DNA of 64,000 nucleotides from Balanoglossus misakiensis (Eukaryota; Hemichordata). The notes beneath the pieces are model-generated. The model saw nothing but the letters and a program-made list of their open reading frames with translations. It made no database searches and was not told the DNA's origin. A program made the position numbers and the translations under genes. The stretch is from assembly GCA_040954595.2 (NCBI GenBank), contig CM082591.2, forward strand, positions 3,472,001 through 3,536,000, written 5' to 3'. Below, in pieces: positions 1-12,275 of this stretch (position 1 is its first letter; every line of letters starts with the position of its first letter).

Positions 1-984
1 TGTATATTATTTTCAACAAAGTCATTGCACACGCCAATAGTAAGCCTCAATGTTCAGTTTTGTCTACTAATACATACACACACTGAATGACTGTTCGTGA
101 AGGCATTTTCTCTTAACAACAACATTCCTTTCCACTGCGATAGTTTCCCAACGTTTTTTTTTTTTATTCTAATCTTTTGAGCTCTGTGTGAGCAGGAATG
201 ATATTTGCTTAGATGTAAATGGATACATGGGTTTCACAAGTCTCATTCTGGACCAAGAGAATTAGAGAAATAAGCAAGCTATTACAGAAGAGGACTTTAA
301 TGTCAAGTCTACACAAAATTTGACAAAAATTTGGACAAGTTTCATCAGATATCCCATGAGAGACAAAATCAGTTAAAAGGGTAAACCTCAAGACATGATT
401 GGCTATTAAAGGACCTTACATCTGTCCATCAGCCAATCAGAATCACTTTGTGGTGCCTGCCTTGAAATGAAGACAGAAAAAACATTTTTATCACAGATCA
501 GCACTTTTCGTTTTCCTTCAATTGCAGGACACCACCTTGTAAACAAATGTACACCCCAGTGTGATAGAAACTCCATCCAGGCTCCTAAACTTTTAATTTC
601 AACACAGGGTACTGACCTGCCTGGATTCAAATATCACCCTAAACCTGCAATGCATTACTAAGATTCATGCATGTACATGTTTCAGATTTCCAATTAAAGG
701 CTGCTAGGTCACAAAAGTCTTTTCGACAAATATATAAAAAGAAACAATCATGCTACTGTATCAAATGAGGCCATAAGTGCATCTATTACTGTGGGAAAGA
801 ATCCCAATGGAATGGGACATAGTTAGTGGCTATCTTTTCATATTATTCTGACTTTTCACTCTATTGTAAATTACTGCATATTGTTCTGCTTATTGAAACA
901 TATCAATTAGTTTAGTCAACAAATCTATATTCACATCTATGGCAAGTAAAGTAAGTGTTTGAATCTTTAAAAAAATGAACTTAC

Positions 985-3900
985 TTTTCTACAAGATAAT
1001 GAGAAATATCTGAAATTTCTGGTTTACCAGTTGTTGGGTTGTTGAAGGTGTTCTTCCTATCATTGTGACTGTAAACAAAAACAAAAAATAGATTAATAAT
1101 CTAACCAATTACAATTGTCGCTTTAATATTTAATGGTGTATACACTGATAACCAAAATAGACAAAGGACATTGACTTTGTCCCCATAAGGTCAATGACCT
1201 CTGTCCTGAAACAGAGACAGACCCTCAAAACAATGTGTGTGGCTAGATCATCTCTTGAACATTTTTGATTTGGGGAAAATGACAAATAAACCACTCCTAA
1301 CAAATTCAAATTTCATGTGCTTGGCACAGAAAACACATCTCTGGTACAAAGTAATGGATTTAGCTTTCTATAACGTAAACTAAGTTATTTGAGTCAAACC
1401 ACCAGGGTTGACTCAAGTGTATTTTAGTGTTCAGGCTACACATACAGACTATGCCTGCAGGCAGACTAATGTGATCTTAAAATAGAATCACGGCCATGCC
1501 AAGAATATTTCTGTTCATGAAACTGTCTGTACTGTTCCATCCCAAATAGGGCTGCATAGATTAAGTATGACTGTACGCGTGCCTGTGTGAAATAACATCA
1601 TTGATTTTTCTGTCTTCACAGGCAATTCTGTAGTTAATGTACACCATTGATGGTAAATTTACAAACTGGCTGAAACAGCTATATAGGACACTAACTGACA
1701 ACAGCCTATACTTCTGACAAAAAACATCTGACACAAGAATAACAAAATATATGGGATGTTCGCCACTAAGACAGAAACTGCAATTTACGCATAAAAACCA
1801 CGTTAGTATCCTCAAATTCACCACAAGAATTCTGCAACACGTTCACCAGTAAATTAATTTAATCTGACAAGTCTGTGTGTAGCTGTCTAGTGACTAGTCA
1901 ATCAACCCACATAGAGATCAACACAAAGGACAATAGTATTAGCGACGACACGATCCAAATACGACTAACGCGTAAAATCCACGCAAGCTGTCTGACAAAA
2001 ATGCAATACGCTCTTTTCTGAATATTTTTCATAATGTATATATTATCAAAATAAAATTTACATTAATGGACAGCTCATATTGATGATAAACTTACAAAAA
2101 ATGCAAAAATCTGAGTCATAATTACATAACTTGTATGTTAAAATTCGAAAGTAGCAAATTCGTTCACCAACCTTGCAGGTTACGACAATTAAAGCGGTCA
2201 ATGTCCCTTTCATGTCTCTCATACGATGTTTTCACTTTTCAAGTACAACGTGTCCTACAGATTCAATGCCATCCAATTACACCACACACAAGCGCCAATA
2301 CGCCTGACGTATTTTTTGTTGTTAGCACGTACTCTATGACCTTTGACCTGTGACCTCAGTTCAAATTGTATGAGGACAACAATGGGGAAGGGAGGCTACA
2401 CAACTACTATCAAGGATGAAAGCTGCCATTTGTGTACATTTGTGCATTTGATAAACGTACTGGCCAAGCTTTTATAGGAGCTGTATTTGACACACAAGAA
2501 AATCTCACAATACTCAGCCAAAAAATTCATTTCAATGAAAAAAATTAAACATAAACTTCCTGGGGACACAGAATCAACGTCACATATCAACAATGTTATG
2601 AATATTTTCTGAAACAGATGGAAAATAGAACTAAAAATAGCCTCAAGGATATAACGAACACACTGTGAAATTCGAAACATTTTAACGTACAGACTAGGTC
2701 GTGTGCTCGTGGTTATGCGAGTTCAAACGACGCACACATTCCATGCTCTCTACACTGAACAGCTGTCTCTGGTCAAATACTTTTTCTTTCTTTTTCCTAC
2801 GATAAATGGAGCATAAAATTAAAACGGTTCATCACGTGTATTTGTGTTATTTCTCTTTCAGTGACCTGCAGAATTTGGTCCAACATATCCATTTTAATCA
2901 CACGTACATCATTACTTATACTGAAAACCGGGATCCCTGACAGCAAACAGTGCATATGTCCACAGAACTTTTAGTCAAATAACTTGAACACATTTCGATA
3001 TACATATAAATGAAATATACATACTCTGTTTCGCACTGTATCTTGTAGTGTCCGAACATTTGTATGACGAATCCTTCGGTAAACGCGACTGAATTATTGA
3101 CGCAAATTTCGCTAACTATCCACTTTCGCGAGATCCAATCGGTGACTGTCGGCCATCCGACGCGTTTATGAAGTCTGGCGGACTCGACCACTGGTACAAA
3201 TGCCAGGGTCTGCGATATGAATCATTAATGATATATTTGACACCAGGGGATGGGAAACCTGATATTCGGCGTCAGAAATACCTTTCAGCATACATGTAAT
3301 ATCCATGGTCTGATTGCGCAGAACCCGACCGTTAAAAACAAATGACATACCCAGCTGTTTCGACTTTTAATGTTGTGTTTTCTGGTTTGGTCTTATTGGG
3401 GTTTTGTGGTGTCAATATGTGTTTACTAGTGTTACTACTTGTGGACTTATATGCGTTCATTTGCTTATACTCAACGGACAACCATAACAAAATAACCTAA
3501 AACATACCAAAACATATGAAATGAATTTCCACATTGTATATTTTTTTTTACAATTATAACATGTGGACCTAAAACTAGCCATTTGTCCTCAGAGTGTCAA
3601 CAGCAACACCCACACCATAAATGGAATTTAAATTTTTCATATCACTGAGACGTCAACAACCAAGTCATGAACGTATGACCCCACTTTGTTTACTTGGAAG
3701 GCTTGCAATATTTATCCATAATTTCAGCCAAAGAGGGCACCAGTATTACCAGACTCACAGTATAATTAAGTATGCTGAAACTTGTATTTTACGGGGATTG
3801 AATCAGCAAATGTCTCTGGTGTTTACACGCAACATGTAATAGCGCTCATAACTGTAGCTGGACGAATCTATGTGACTTTAACTTAATACTGTGAGAATGT

Positions 3901-6900
3901 GAACGATTAGAGCCCTGCCCAAGGGGACGATTACATCCAAATCATTTTATTGGTTAATGGTATCAGGAAACAGAAGTCTATGATGTTCACACACTTGGTT
4001 CTGCTTTGTGTATATACTGGGCCTGCTGTGAAAATCTGTCTGAATCTGGATACCTTATCAGATATCTTAATGGGTTAAAGAGGTAATAATTTGTCAAATT
4101 CAATGTCTTGCAGACCTCCTGTGAGTCAAGATGTTTCCCATGAAGATCTTGAGTGCTTGACATTGAACTGTGACGCACAGCCGCTAGTGCATGGTCACTG
4201 TCTTATACTATAGCACAGTCATGGTCTTTGACTGGTCAAAGTTCGTTTCGCTCCAAGGATCTAACACTTGCTTTCACAGCGACGACCTCAAGTGGTATAA
4301 ACCCGACTGTGTTACAATAGTGGCCAAGAACTTGTCCAATGTCATGAATAACACATAAACCACCATATCCATGATCGTTTATGCACACATGTATTCTGTT
4401 GAACTTTGAATCAACTTGAAAAGTTTTTAGAAACTTCTTTGCATCAAATATGTATCTATAGGCTGACCCACAACCAATAGTACAGGCAACATCAGGCTAC
4501 ATACATACGCACAGAAACTCAAGTGGCAATTGGTTAGCTAACACCAGGCCAACTAATTCTCGCATGTACCATTCATAAAATTTATACAAGCAAACTGTTT
4601 AAACTAAAGGCACACCCTAATATTCAGTATACCACATACTACAAGCACTTCATAAATTCTTAATGTACTTAGATTTTGATAAATGGACAGAATAACTGTG
4701 GTCTCAAGTACACAGTTGTGAATTATGTGGGCATTATTGGACATTTATGTCAAAATGTCAAGATTTATTGGCAAATTAAAAACTTCCTCAGAGCTGGGCT
4801 ACCAGCCACATTGAGGGTGCCTGTAAGTGTAACACTGTTGAACAGATAGTGGTGTAGTTATGATCTGCCCTGTATGTCTACATGTGAAAACTGCTGACCT
4901 GTCAAAAATGGCCAGTCAGTGAAATACTCCAAAACCAATTACTAATGCTTTATTCAAAAGGTTGGAATTTTGTGCAATTGACATATAGCAGTTCTTGAAA
5001 TGTACACCATTGAAGTTTATTCACAATATTCAAGTTAAATGTACAAGGCTAATTAACTACCCATAAAAGACAATTACAAGATTCTCATCAAGTGGGGCTT
5101 GAAACTGCCTGTTTGGGGGTCTATGGAATGCAATCTCACATGCAAACACGCAGCCCCCCACTGTGTATGCAATGTCTGGTGATGTAACACAACATCTGGG
5201 CCATAGATCACAACTTGTCCATGCTGATTAAAAGTCATGTCCTGAGCTTGGGTGAATTAAAATACACCCCTTGCTGTTCAGTTATGGCAACAATACTTAA
5301 TTGCTGTCATTTGCAGTGGTTGCCAGTCTGGTGTGTACACTGGACTACTGTTTTGGAGATAATTACGTCCAGCCAAAGCAGATACTAGTACCATTGGTGT
5401 ATAACTATTTATGTACACTGTTCATGCAATGCCTAGTCCTTCTTGGCTTAAATTGTCTTCCTATTATAAAACACATCTTAGTTCTTCTGCATCTTGTTAT
5501 GTTAAGCTGCATATAACTGTCTGAAAACCTTGAGTAACATTTGCAAATGCAGGATTAAGTGCTCCCCTTTCTAGAGTTAATCTTCTCAGTGCTAGAACAC
5601 TGGCAAACATTTGCATTCACGCAACAATGGTTGAAAAAAGTAAGCGCTTTTTGTCCTTAAGAAGTTGATGCTGCAAAGCTGCATATTAGGTATTCTGTAA
5701 ACTCAGAGTAACAATTGCAAATGTTTGATTTTGCTGTATGCAATCTTTAACCCTTTCACCACCATGGTTCAGTCCAACCCGATTGTTTTCTATGGTTGGG
5801 TTGGACCTCTATAGAGGGAACTGGGGGTGAAAGGGGTTAAGCTTGGCTCAAGTCTACTGTAGGGGTGGGGGTGGCGAATTCTATTTAGTGGCAAAGTGAA
5901 AGTTCAAATGCACTATACAGTGCCACCATTACTAAACTTATAGGCTACCAAAGGATGGCCAGCCAATGGTTCAAGGGTCCCGTAAGAGCGATGATTGACG
6001 TACATGTATGTGCAGTGCAGTATCATGCTAATGGCACGACCACCTTCATCCCTCCAGCCATTTTCTGCATCAGTGGCTCACAACATCTACGCAGGATTAC
6101 CTGCGAAAATGTGTACATTCGGTTTGTTGTCTTTAGTGCGCTAAGACGTTAATTACGATGCCGGGCAAAGACGTTACGAGACATTCAACCGTGGACAGTG
6201 AATGTGGATTCAATGGAACTGAAAAGAAGACTGCAGGCATCCATGGTTCACCCAGGTTTTCTATTCAGAGTCACGTCTCTAGACTCATCTTCTTAGTCGA
6301 CAAAAACAACACTTTGTCATTTTTTCTCCTGGCGTACAAGCATTGTTTTATAGATGAGAACTATTATAGGAAAAACGCCACGTTTCAGATGCATTGTTTT
6401 GAACTATGCTCTCTTTCTTTCAATACTCATTAATGGTTGTGGAGAGAACACTGATTTATGTTGGACATTTTCCAGTATATTGTATATATCCCTGACAGAC
6501 CTTAGGAAAGACTTCCTAGGAGAAATTTCTTCTAAACTTTCCTTGTGGCAGCAAATTACCTCACATGGCTTTGTGATTACACAATTAGCTCAGTGGCAAA
6601 TGTGCAGCCAATAACCCTCCTAGTCTAAGTTAGTAAGTGTTTGAATTTCTCTGCACGAACTATGTCTGGTATTCTCAGAGAGTGTGCCACTTTGTTCGAA
6701 AACCAACACATAACAAACACAGAATGCTACCGAGCCAAAGACACAATAGCTTTGTTCATAATTCACCAGCGCCTGTCTCAATTGGCCACTCTCACGACCT
6801 CTGTATGACCTGATACGTTTGCTCTTAGATTAATGCTTGATATGTCTGACTCCACTAGGGAAAATAGTGGATTTGGACTAAACCATGGTGGTTAAAGGGT

Positions 6901-9900
6901 AAAATTGTACACTCTCCCTGGCCTTTGTCTTACCATTACTCCATTTGAATTTCGACTAATTCTGCTAATGAGCTGGTTGTGTCCAACACAGTTAAATCCA
7001 AAACAATGCTCATGATTTACAATTTACAGTTGTTACCAGTGGCTTTGTTTTCTAAATGAATATATACAGTTATAAACAACAATTGCTGTTAGATAATCCA
7101 GACATGGAAGGGATTCCTGTAAGATAATTAAATCACCAGTCCCTTCAATGACATACCAGCAAACATGGCGTACAATCAACATATTCAAGCTATCACAATA
7201 TCAGTTCCTCACGAATCATCCGTTAAAATAAATGCAATTTTAAAACACAGCCATGTGGTTGAGTATTCATCCCAATATGCTCAATCGATTGAGTTAATAA
7301 TGAACTTTATACAGCATGTAAACACCACAATTTGCACTGTTCAAGGTATAGTGTACAGCAAATGAGGATTTATAAACAAAAATATTCCTGATCCTAGAGT
7401 TGTTTCAACAGATTAAAATTTTAATGGATGGTAAAGAACGCAAAGTGGGAATTACGAATGACAGACAATTGTAACAACCTCAGCCTAAATGTATGGAGTT
7501 CAGCTTTGAAAACAGACCACCACACATTTTACTATTAAATTCCAAACTCCAAATGACAAGTACGCAAATTCGACAGCTTCTCAAACGCCACAGGTTAGAG
7601 AAACCTATCTCAGTCACAACTGACAAGTAGATGTTATAAAATCACACTTAAAGGTGCATTATCTACATCAAACAATTCTTAACTGCTTTTCTAAGTCTTT
7701 ATCTGAAGTGTACATTTACATTTGGGATTGCCAACAGTTAATTCTGCATGTTTTGAGATTAAAGCAGCAATTTCCTCATTCAGAAAACCTGGAAACCAAA
7801 GCTGGTCTAATGCTTTGACTCAAAATGGCAGTTAATCTGTACAATTCTTAAATAAAGCGATGAAAGTTGATGACCCTCAAATACAGTACAAGCAAACTAG
7901 CAAGCTGACCTGGCAAAGCTACGTACGCGACAACGCAAAAACCAACCTGTGACCTTTGACACAAAAGAGGCGTGACCGAAAACACACATTCCTGGTTGTT
8001 TTGTATAAAATGCTAAAAGGGCCCAACCTTCCTCGGGGTGGCTTTGTTGGAACAGACATTCACACAGCTGATGAGGTCACTCAACTCCATCTGACTGATG
8101 GTCACATAGGCATTTTTTCACTTTTGGTGCAGACATGTTATCCGTTGTTACAAAAAAAGATCCACTAGTCACACCTATATATAGTTTGTTTGACAATCTA
8201 ATTTTCCAGTGAAGCACTATACAATTGTGTTTCACAGGAATAAATATACAAGGACTAGCTCAAGCTTTATTTCATGGAAACATCAATGTACATATGGTAG
8301 ACTAGTGTAATAAAACATACACTTTATACCTACACTCTTTTGACATAATTATGTGCCGCACATTACTGTAATGGAAAATTCGACTGTTCACTAGGATTTT
8401 ATTTTAGCATAAAATTGAGTCCATAATAAAATTAAATCCAAGCGAAAATAATTAAAAGCATTTCATATGATATAATTTGAAAACTGTGACACCTGTTGCA
8501 TATCCATTTATTGAGGCAATATATGACCCCCACCCTCTGGGAAAATAAACAAGTCACTGACATTGAGTTTGACCTTCAGATGACTCCAAATCCACCTTGA
8601 CCCATTGATGTTGATTCAAAGGTCATCATGCAAATTTCTACCAATCACCTCATCTCTATTTGATGAAGAATTATTTGTCACAGAACATGTGAGTGACAGA
8701 GATCGCGAAAATCACAGCACTTGACTTGCAGTGTTTGTGATAATGACTTAGCAATGACCGCGGAAAATCGGAGATCAGATGTGATCGTCCAATTGCAAAG
8801 CTACGCTCAATAAACAGAAAAAAAACCAGCGTCATAAAAACCCTCGCGTGAACTCGCCAAACAATTCCTCTTTGTGCCATCAAAGCCGATGGACACTTAA
8901 GACGCCCGTTTTATCAAGTCTTTGAGAGTTCCTTAAAAGAATGCAAGGAATTGGTCTCAATAACGCCCGTGTTAAGCCACGCTCTTTGTTCCACCAAGTT
9001 TGAATTCCAGCGCTGGGCTGTCACAACACATTTCTCACACGAACTGGTATTTGATGGTTTTGTAATGGGAAAAGTATTCGCCAAGCATTGTGAATGTACA
9101 GTATGCAGACACGGCCTCATAGTACTTAGCCTGTGACAAAACTACGATACATACTGAAACCAAGAATTAGCACAGCCAGGATTTGAAATTTTCACTCAAC
9201 CAAACATTCCCAACATCAATGAAGACCACCAGGTCAAAACTGGCCCTCTTATTATAAAGTCTAAGGTGTTAAACTTTCAAATATTTGTCCACAGTCACTG
9301 ATAAAGAAAGATCAAAAACATGTCTAGTTTCTGAGACAACTGAAGAAATATGGCATAAGATAAAAAAATTTAGTCAATTTTCCCACTTTACCATAGAGCG
9401 TATTTTATCATGTGTCAGTATTTATTGGTAATAATTACTGCTGTTGAATATATAGAAAAGCAAGTTATATACAAATGATTTCTAAAAGAAATGTTGGTTG
9501 AAATGTAATATTCAAGCGGTCTGAAAGAACTGCCATTTTTATTGCTTTCTCCCCAAACACAGATACAATTTCCACTCCAGTCTTGCACTGGGGGGAAACG
9601 AGATCCACACACGGGTGTTGACATACAAGAAACTTCAACCAATGTGAAGTGACCTGAAACAGTTGTTGACAAGCGAGGTCCCAGCTTCTTCCGTTTCAGC
9701 GATACAGCGACCGTCGAGGAATGCGAGTGTACAAACCTCCACACCATCACCAGACGGAGACCACCACAGCCAGTCACCCAATCCGAACCCCCTTTCCGCC
9801 AGGATACAATCACTTCTTCTATTAAATAGTCTTCCGATTTATTGACTTCAAGATTAAATTGCCAAGTAGGGGATTTCAAATTACATGTACATTTAGATCT

Positions 9901-12275
9901 GTGGCCATCCACTCCTCTAAAATCTCCAGGAAGATGCTCTTTACCACTCACTCAAGTGTTAATAATCAAACACATTTCTCTCAAAGAATGCCTGGAAATT
10001 AAATTAAATGGTTAATTTAATCCCTCACCCCACCACCCCCTTGTCTTCACATATATGAACTTGACCGTATACAGAGAATAGTAGATTTGGGCTAAACCAT
10101 GTTCCTAAAGGGGTTAATTGACTTTCTGTTCCCACATTATTCATCTGTCTCTTGTTCTTCCTGGCCCCAAAGCAGTTTTTCCAAATGACTGCCTCTTGAA
10201 ATAAACATTGGTAATGAACAACTATTCAGATGAAATGGGCGAGCTAAGAAATGCTATGATTTGTGTCCACCCCCACCCCCCAACCACAAGGTCATTTGTA
10301 GGGTCAAAGCTCTCTTGCCAACAATGTAATGAATACCACAAATTATAGAAACAGAAGAATGGTTTCATTTATTTCAGACATCATCAGAAAAAATGGAGTA
10401 TACATAATCACTCAATCAGTACAGTATATTAAAGTTAAATAACGAGTTTTTCTCACAATTAAACCATATCAATCTATATATTTGATTTTCAATGGTTCAT
10501 TAAGAAAGTCATATAGTGTGCTGTGAAATACATTGACTTTCTTTGCTATTACATTACACCATTCTGTACAGTACTGTACTTTACTGCACTGTAATGTACT
10601 ATACTGTACTGTACTGTGCTGTACTGTACTGTACTGAACTTTACTGCACTGTAATGCACTATACTGTACTGTACTGTACTGTACTGTATTTTTGTACAGA
10701 TAATACTTTCTGTGTGTATTAGTGACTGTTTTTGTTAAACCTGTACAATAGTGGGAGGGTGTCTTTAGAGATGGTCATTTTCCTTGAGGAAGTGTAAGGT
10801 GCAGATATGTGTAAATGATACCATTTGACCATCTACGTCAACATTGGACCATCTACGTCAACATTTGAAGTGTGACCAACAACAAGGCCAGGTGACATCC
10901 CACACCTCAATAGGTCATCACCCTGAGGTGACTCAAAACAAACTCCGGGGCATTCCTGCATAGAAATGAGAGGGACTTCCTGACTAGTGGCTAGCAAAAC
11001 AGGGTTTCATGACTGTGCTTTTCTGTGGTACTGAGAACGACGTCGGTCTTTTGTAACTGATCGCGTCAGTAATGGTATACACTGTAACATTTGAAAGCAA
11101 GTTGTAACAAAAATGCCTAACGCGAGCTGTGATCATGAAATGAACATGACTGGACTTTTGGAAATTGACATATACCACATGTATACGCGACAACAGCTAT
11201 GTGGAAATGGACACACAACAGCTGACCTGTCCTGATACTGATCAACCATCACACTGACACTGACAGTACCAACTATTCTCAGTGCTAATACGTTAAAAAT
11301 AAAGTGCTAATGCGTTTTCAGAAGAGAATACTTGGGTCCTTTGTGCGCGTGTGGAACGCAATTGAATGGCGGTACAATGAGACAATGCGCCGCGATTAAA
11401 GTTGACTACAAAAAACGGTCAGCCATCGAGAGAACAGATCTGTCCTGTAACGGGATTAACGATTGGTCTCCGTTAATTTCAATGACAAGGGAAACAACGC
11501 TATGCGTTATCTGACGTACTGTTCTACCGATGGCCGACCGCTTCACGCTGAATCTCATTATCACCTCACATATGAAATCAACATTACAGCTGTTACAGAA
11601 ATAGCGCGACCCGACGCGATCGATGCGTAAACACAGACGCGCTAACCGTACAGTCAGCCGCCTGTGTGTGTGTCTCACTGTCTCTGTGTGTGTGCTTAAA
11701 AAAGGGTACCACTTACTTGACAAAAAATGGAGCGCCTTCTGCAGTCACTGCTTCCTCCCACCCACGGGGCAGATCTGTCAAACCGAAGCAGACAAACGAA
11801 GGGACTGAGACTGGTATTACCACACCAGAAATTATACCATCCGTGGTAGCAAAACATTCATTCGATTACTGCAATGCGGGTTAGTGTGTGTGACGCTGTC
11901 CCTGGCCATATCAAATGTCGACCAATACGCATATATTATACCAAATATAGAAACCGCCTGCTACTATACAAACCCGACGGCAGAAATCATGACACTAAGC
12001 AAACCTTAAAGGGAATAATCTTACCTGGCCGTGGTCTGTTTCCTGTGGACATAGCTTCGCCCGTCCGTGGATGTAACCATGTCGTCGTCCGAGTTTCGTC
12101 GCTGTTAATTAAATCAAAATAAAGTTTGTCAACCCAAAGTTTTAAAAAAGTTTGATATCACAGACGTGTGGTAACGTTTGACAATGGCTTACTTGATGAA
12201 GAATATCCGACCGTCCGCCAAAACACCATAATCCCACGGAGTTGGCAGAGGTTCATTAAGAAGTCTCTCCGCCAT
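985..12275 (-). CDS. PLEKHA7-like: PLEKHA7/PLEKHA5-like protein, 5' part with tandem WW domains (partial)
   Basis: Four coding exons on the minus strand: 12275-12193 (start codon 12275-12273), 12101-12025, 11774-11717 and 1068-985. All have AG/GT borders and compatible phases (lengths 83, 77, 58, 84). The encoded N-terminus has WW1 (TPWDYGV, DGRIFFIN, TTTWLHPRTGE) followed by WW2 (DLPRGWEE, GAPFFVNHNDRK, FNNPTTGKPE). This tandem pair, with the WLHPRTGE and DLPRGWEE signatures and a second WW lacking its second Trp, is the hallmark of the PLEKHA5/6/7 family. Vertebrate PLEKHA7 is a junctional adaptor whose WW domains bind PDZD11 and which also carries a PH domain. The PH domain and the rest must lie beyond the left edge, because exon 4 ends in a good donor (GTAAGT) and I find no following exon in 1-984. 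Closest resemblance by eye is PLEKHA7. Intron 3 is unusually long, 10.6 kb. Confidence 0.85.
1188..1200. promoter_or_regulatory. Perfect IR1 nuclear-receptor-type palindrome
   Basis: The 13-mer AGGTCAATGACCT is two consensus AGGTCA half-sites inverted with one spacer base. This is the classic IR1 arrangement bound by some RXR heterodimers (EcR/RXR or FXR/RXR type). It lies in intron 3 about 120 bp upstream of exon 4 of the PLEKHA7-like gene. Binding is inferred only from the motif. Confidence 0.4.
2337..2356 (-). promoter_or_regulatory. Triple direct repeat of nuclear-receptor half-sites (two overlapping DR1)
   Basis: Three perfect TGACCT hexamers occur in a row, each separated by one base (minus-strand AGGTCA x3). 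This makes two overlapping DR1 elements of the HNF4/COUP-TF/RXR type, within intron 3 of the PLEKHA7-like gene. The motif is certain; function is inferred. Confidence 0.4.
5747..5840. mobile_element. Short TTAA-flanked hairpin element (piggyBac-type MITE candidate)
   Basis: The left end reads TTAACCCTTTCACC and the right end GGTGAAAGGGGTTAA, giving near-perfect terminal inverted repeats. TTAA lies at both ends (5747-5750 and 5837-5840). The interior has a second inverted motif around GGTTGGGTTGGAC. TTAA plus CCCTTT ends are typical of piggyBac-derived MITEs. It is only about 86 bp and non-coding. Confidence 0.55.
6855..6902. repeat. Diverged interspersed repeat fragment, copy 1
   Basis: Contains AATAGTGGATTTGGACTAA followed by ACCATGG and TTAAAGGG. 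It matches, with a few changes, a second copy near 10,078-10,117, and its end resembles the TTAA hairpin element near 5.75 kb. Confidence 0.45.
10078..10118. repeat. Diverged interspersed repeat fragment, copy 2
   Basis: Contains AATAGTAGATTTGGGCTAA followed by ACCATG and AAAGGGGTTAA. It is the partner of the copy near 6.86 kb. The AGGGGTTAA end suggests a degraded TTAA-type MITE. Confidence 0.45.
10567..10688. repeat. TACTG satellite with a 60-bp higher-order unit
   Basis: Built of TACTG pentamers. Two copies of a roughly 60-bp block (TTTACTGCACTGTAATG, then an ATACTG run) follow each other, so this is a higher-order repeat rather than a plain microsatellite. It lies in intron 3 of the PLEKHA7-like gene. 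A related TACTAC/TACTG tract occurs at 20.39 kb. Confidence 0.8.

Larger units (their letters stand above)
1069..11716 (-). other. 10.6-kb intron 3 of the PLEKHA7-like gene
   Basis: This stretch separates the two halves of the second WW domain. The junction is phase-perfect (AA at the end of exon 3, T at the start of exon 4 gives Asn), so no extra exon is needed. The intron holds nuclear-receptor-like sites near 1.19 and 2.34 kb, a small TTAA hairpin element at 5.75 kb, related repeat fragments at 6.85 and 10.08 kb, and a TACTG-type satellite at 10.57 kb. I see no other convincing coding exon. Open frames here lack domain signatures or splice context. Confidence 0.7.

Noticed and set aside
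4226-4241. CTTTGACTGGTCAAAG inverted pair as a TCF-type site
   Set aside because: The half-sites are short and common in AT-rich introns; nothing else supports a function.
9415-9951. 178-codon open frame on the minus strand
   Set aside because: It lies inside intron 3 of the PLEKHA7-like gene, has no domain, no signal peptide and no matching splice phases. An AT-moderate intron of this length can yield it by chance.
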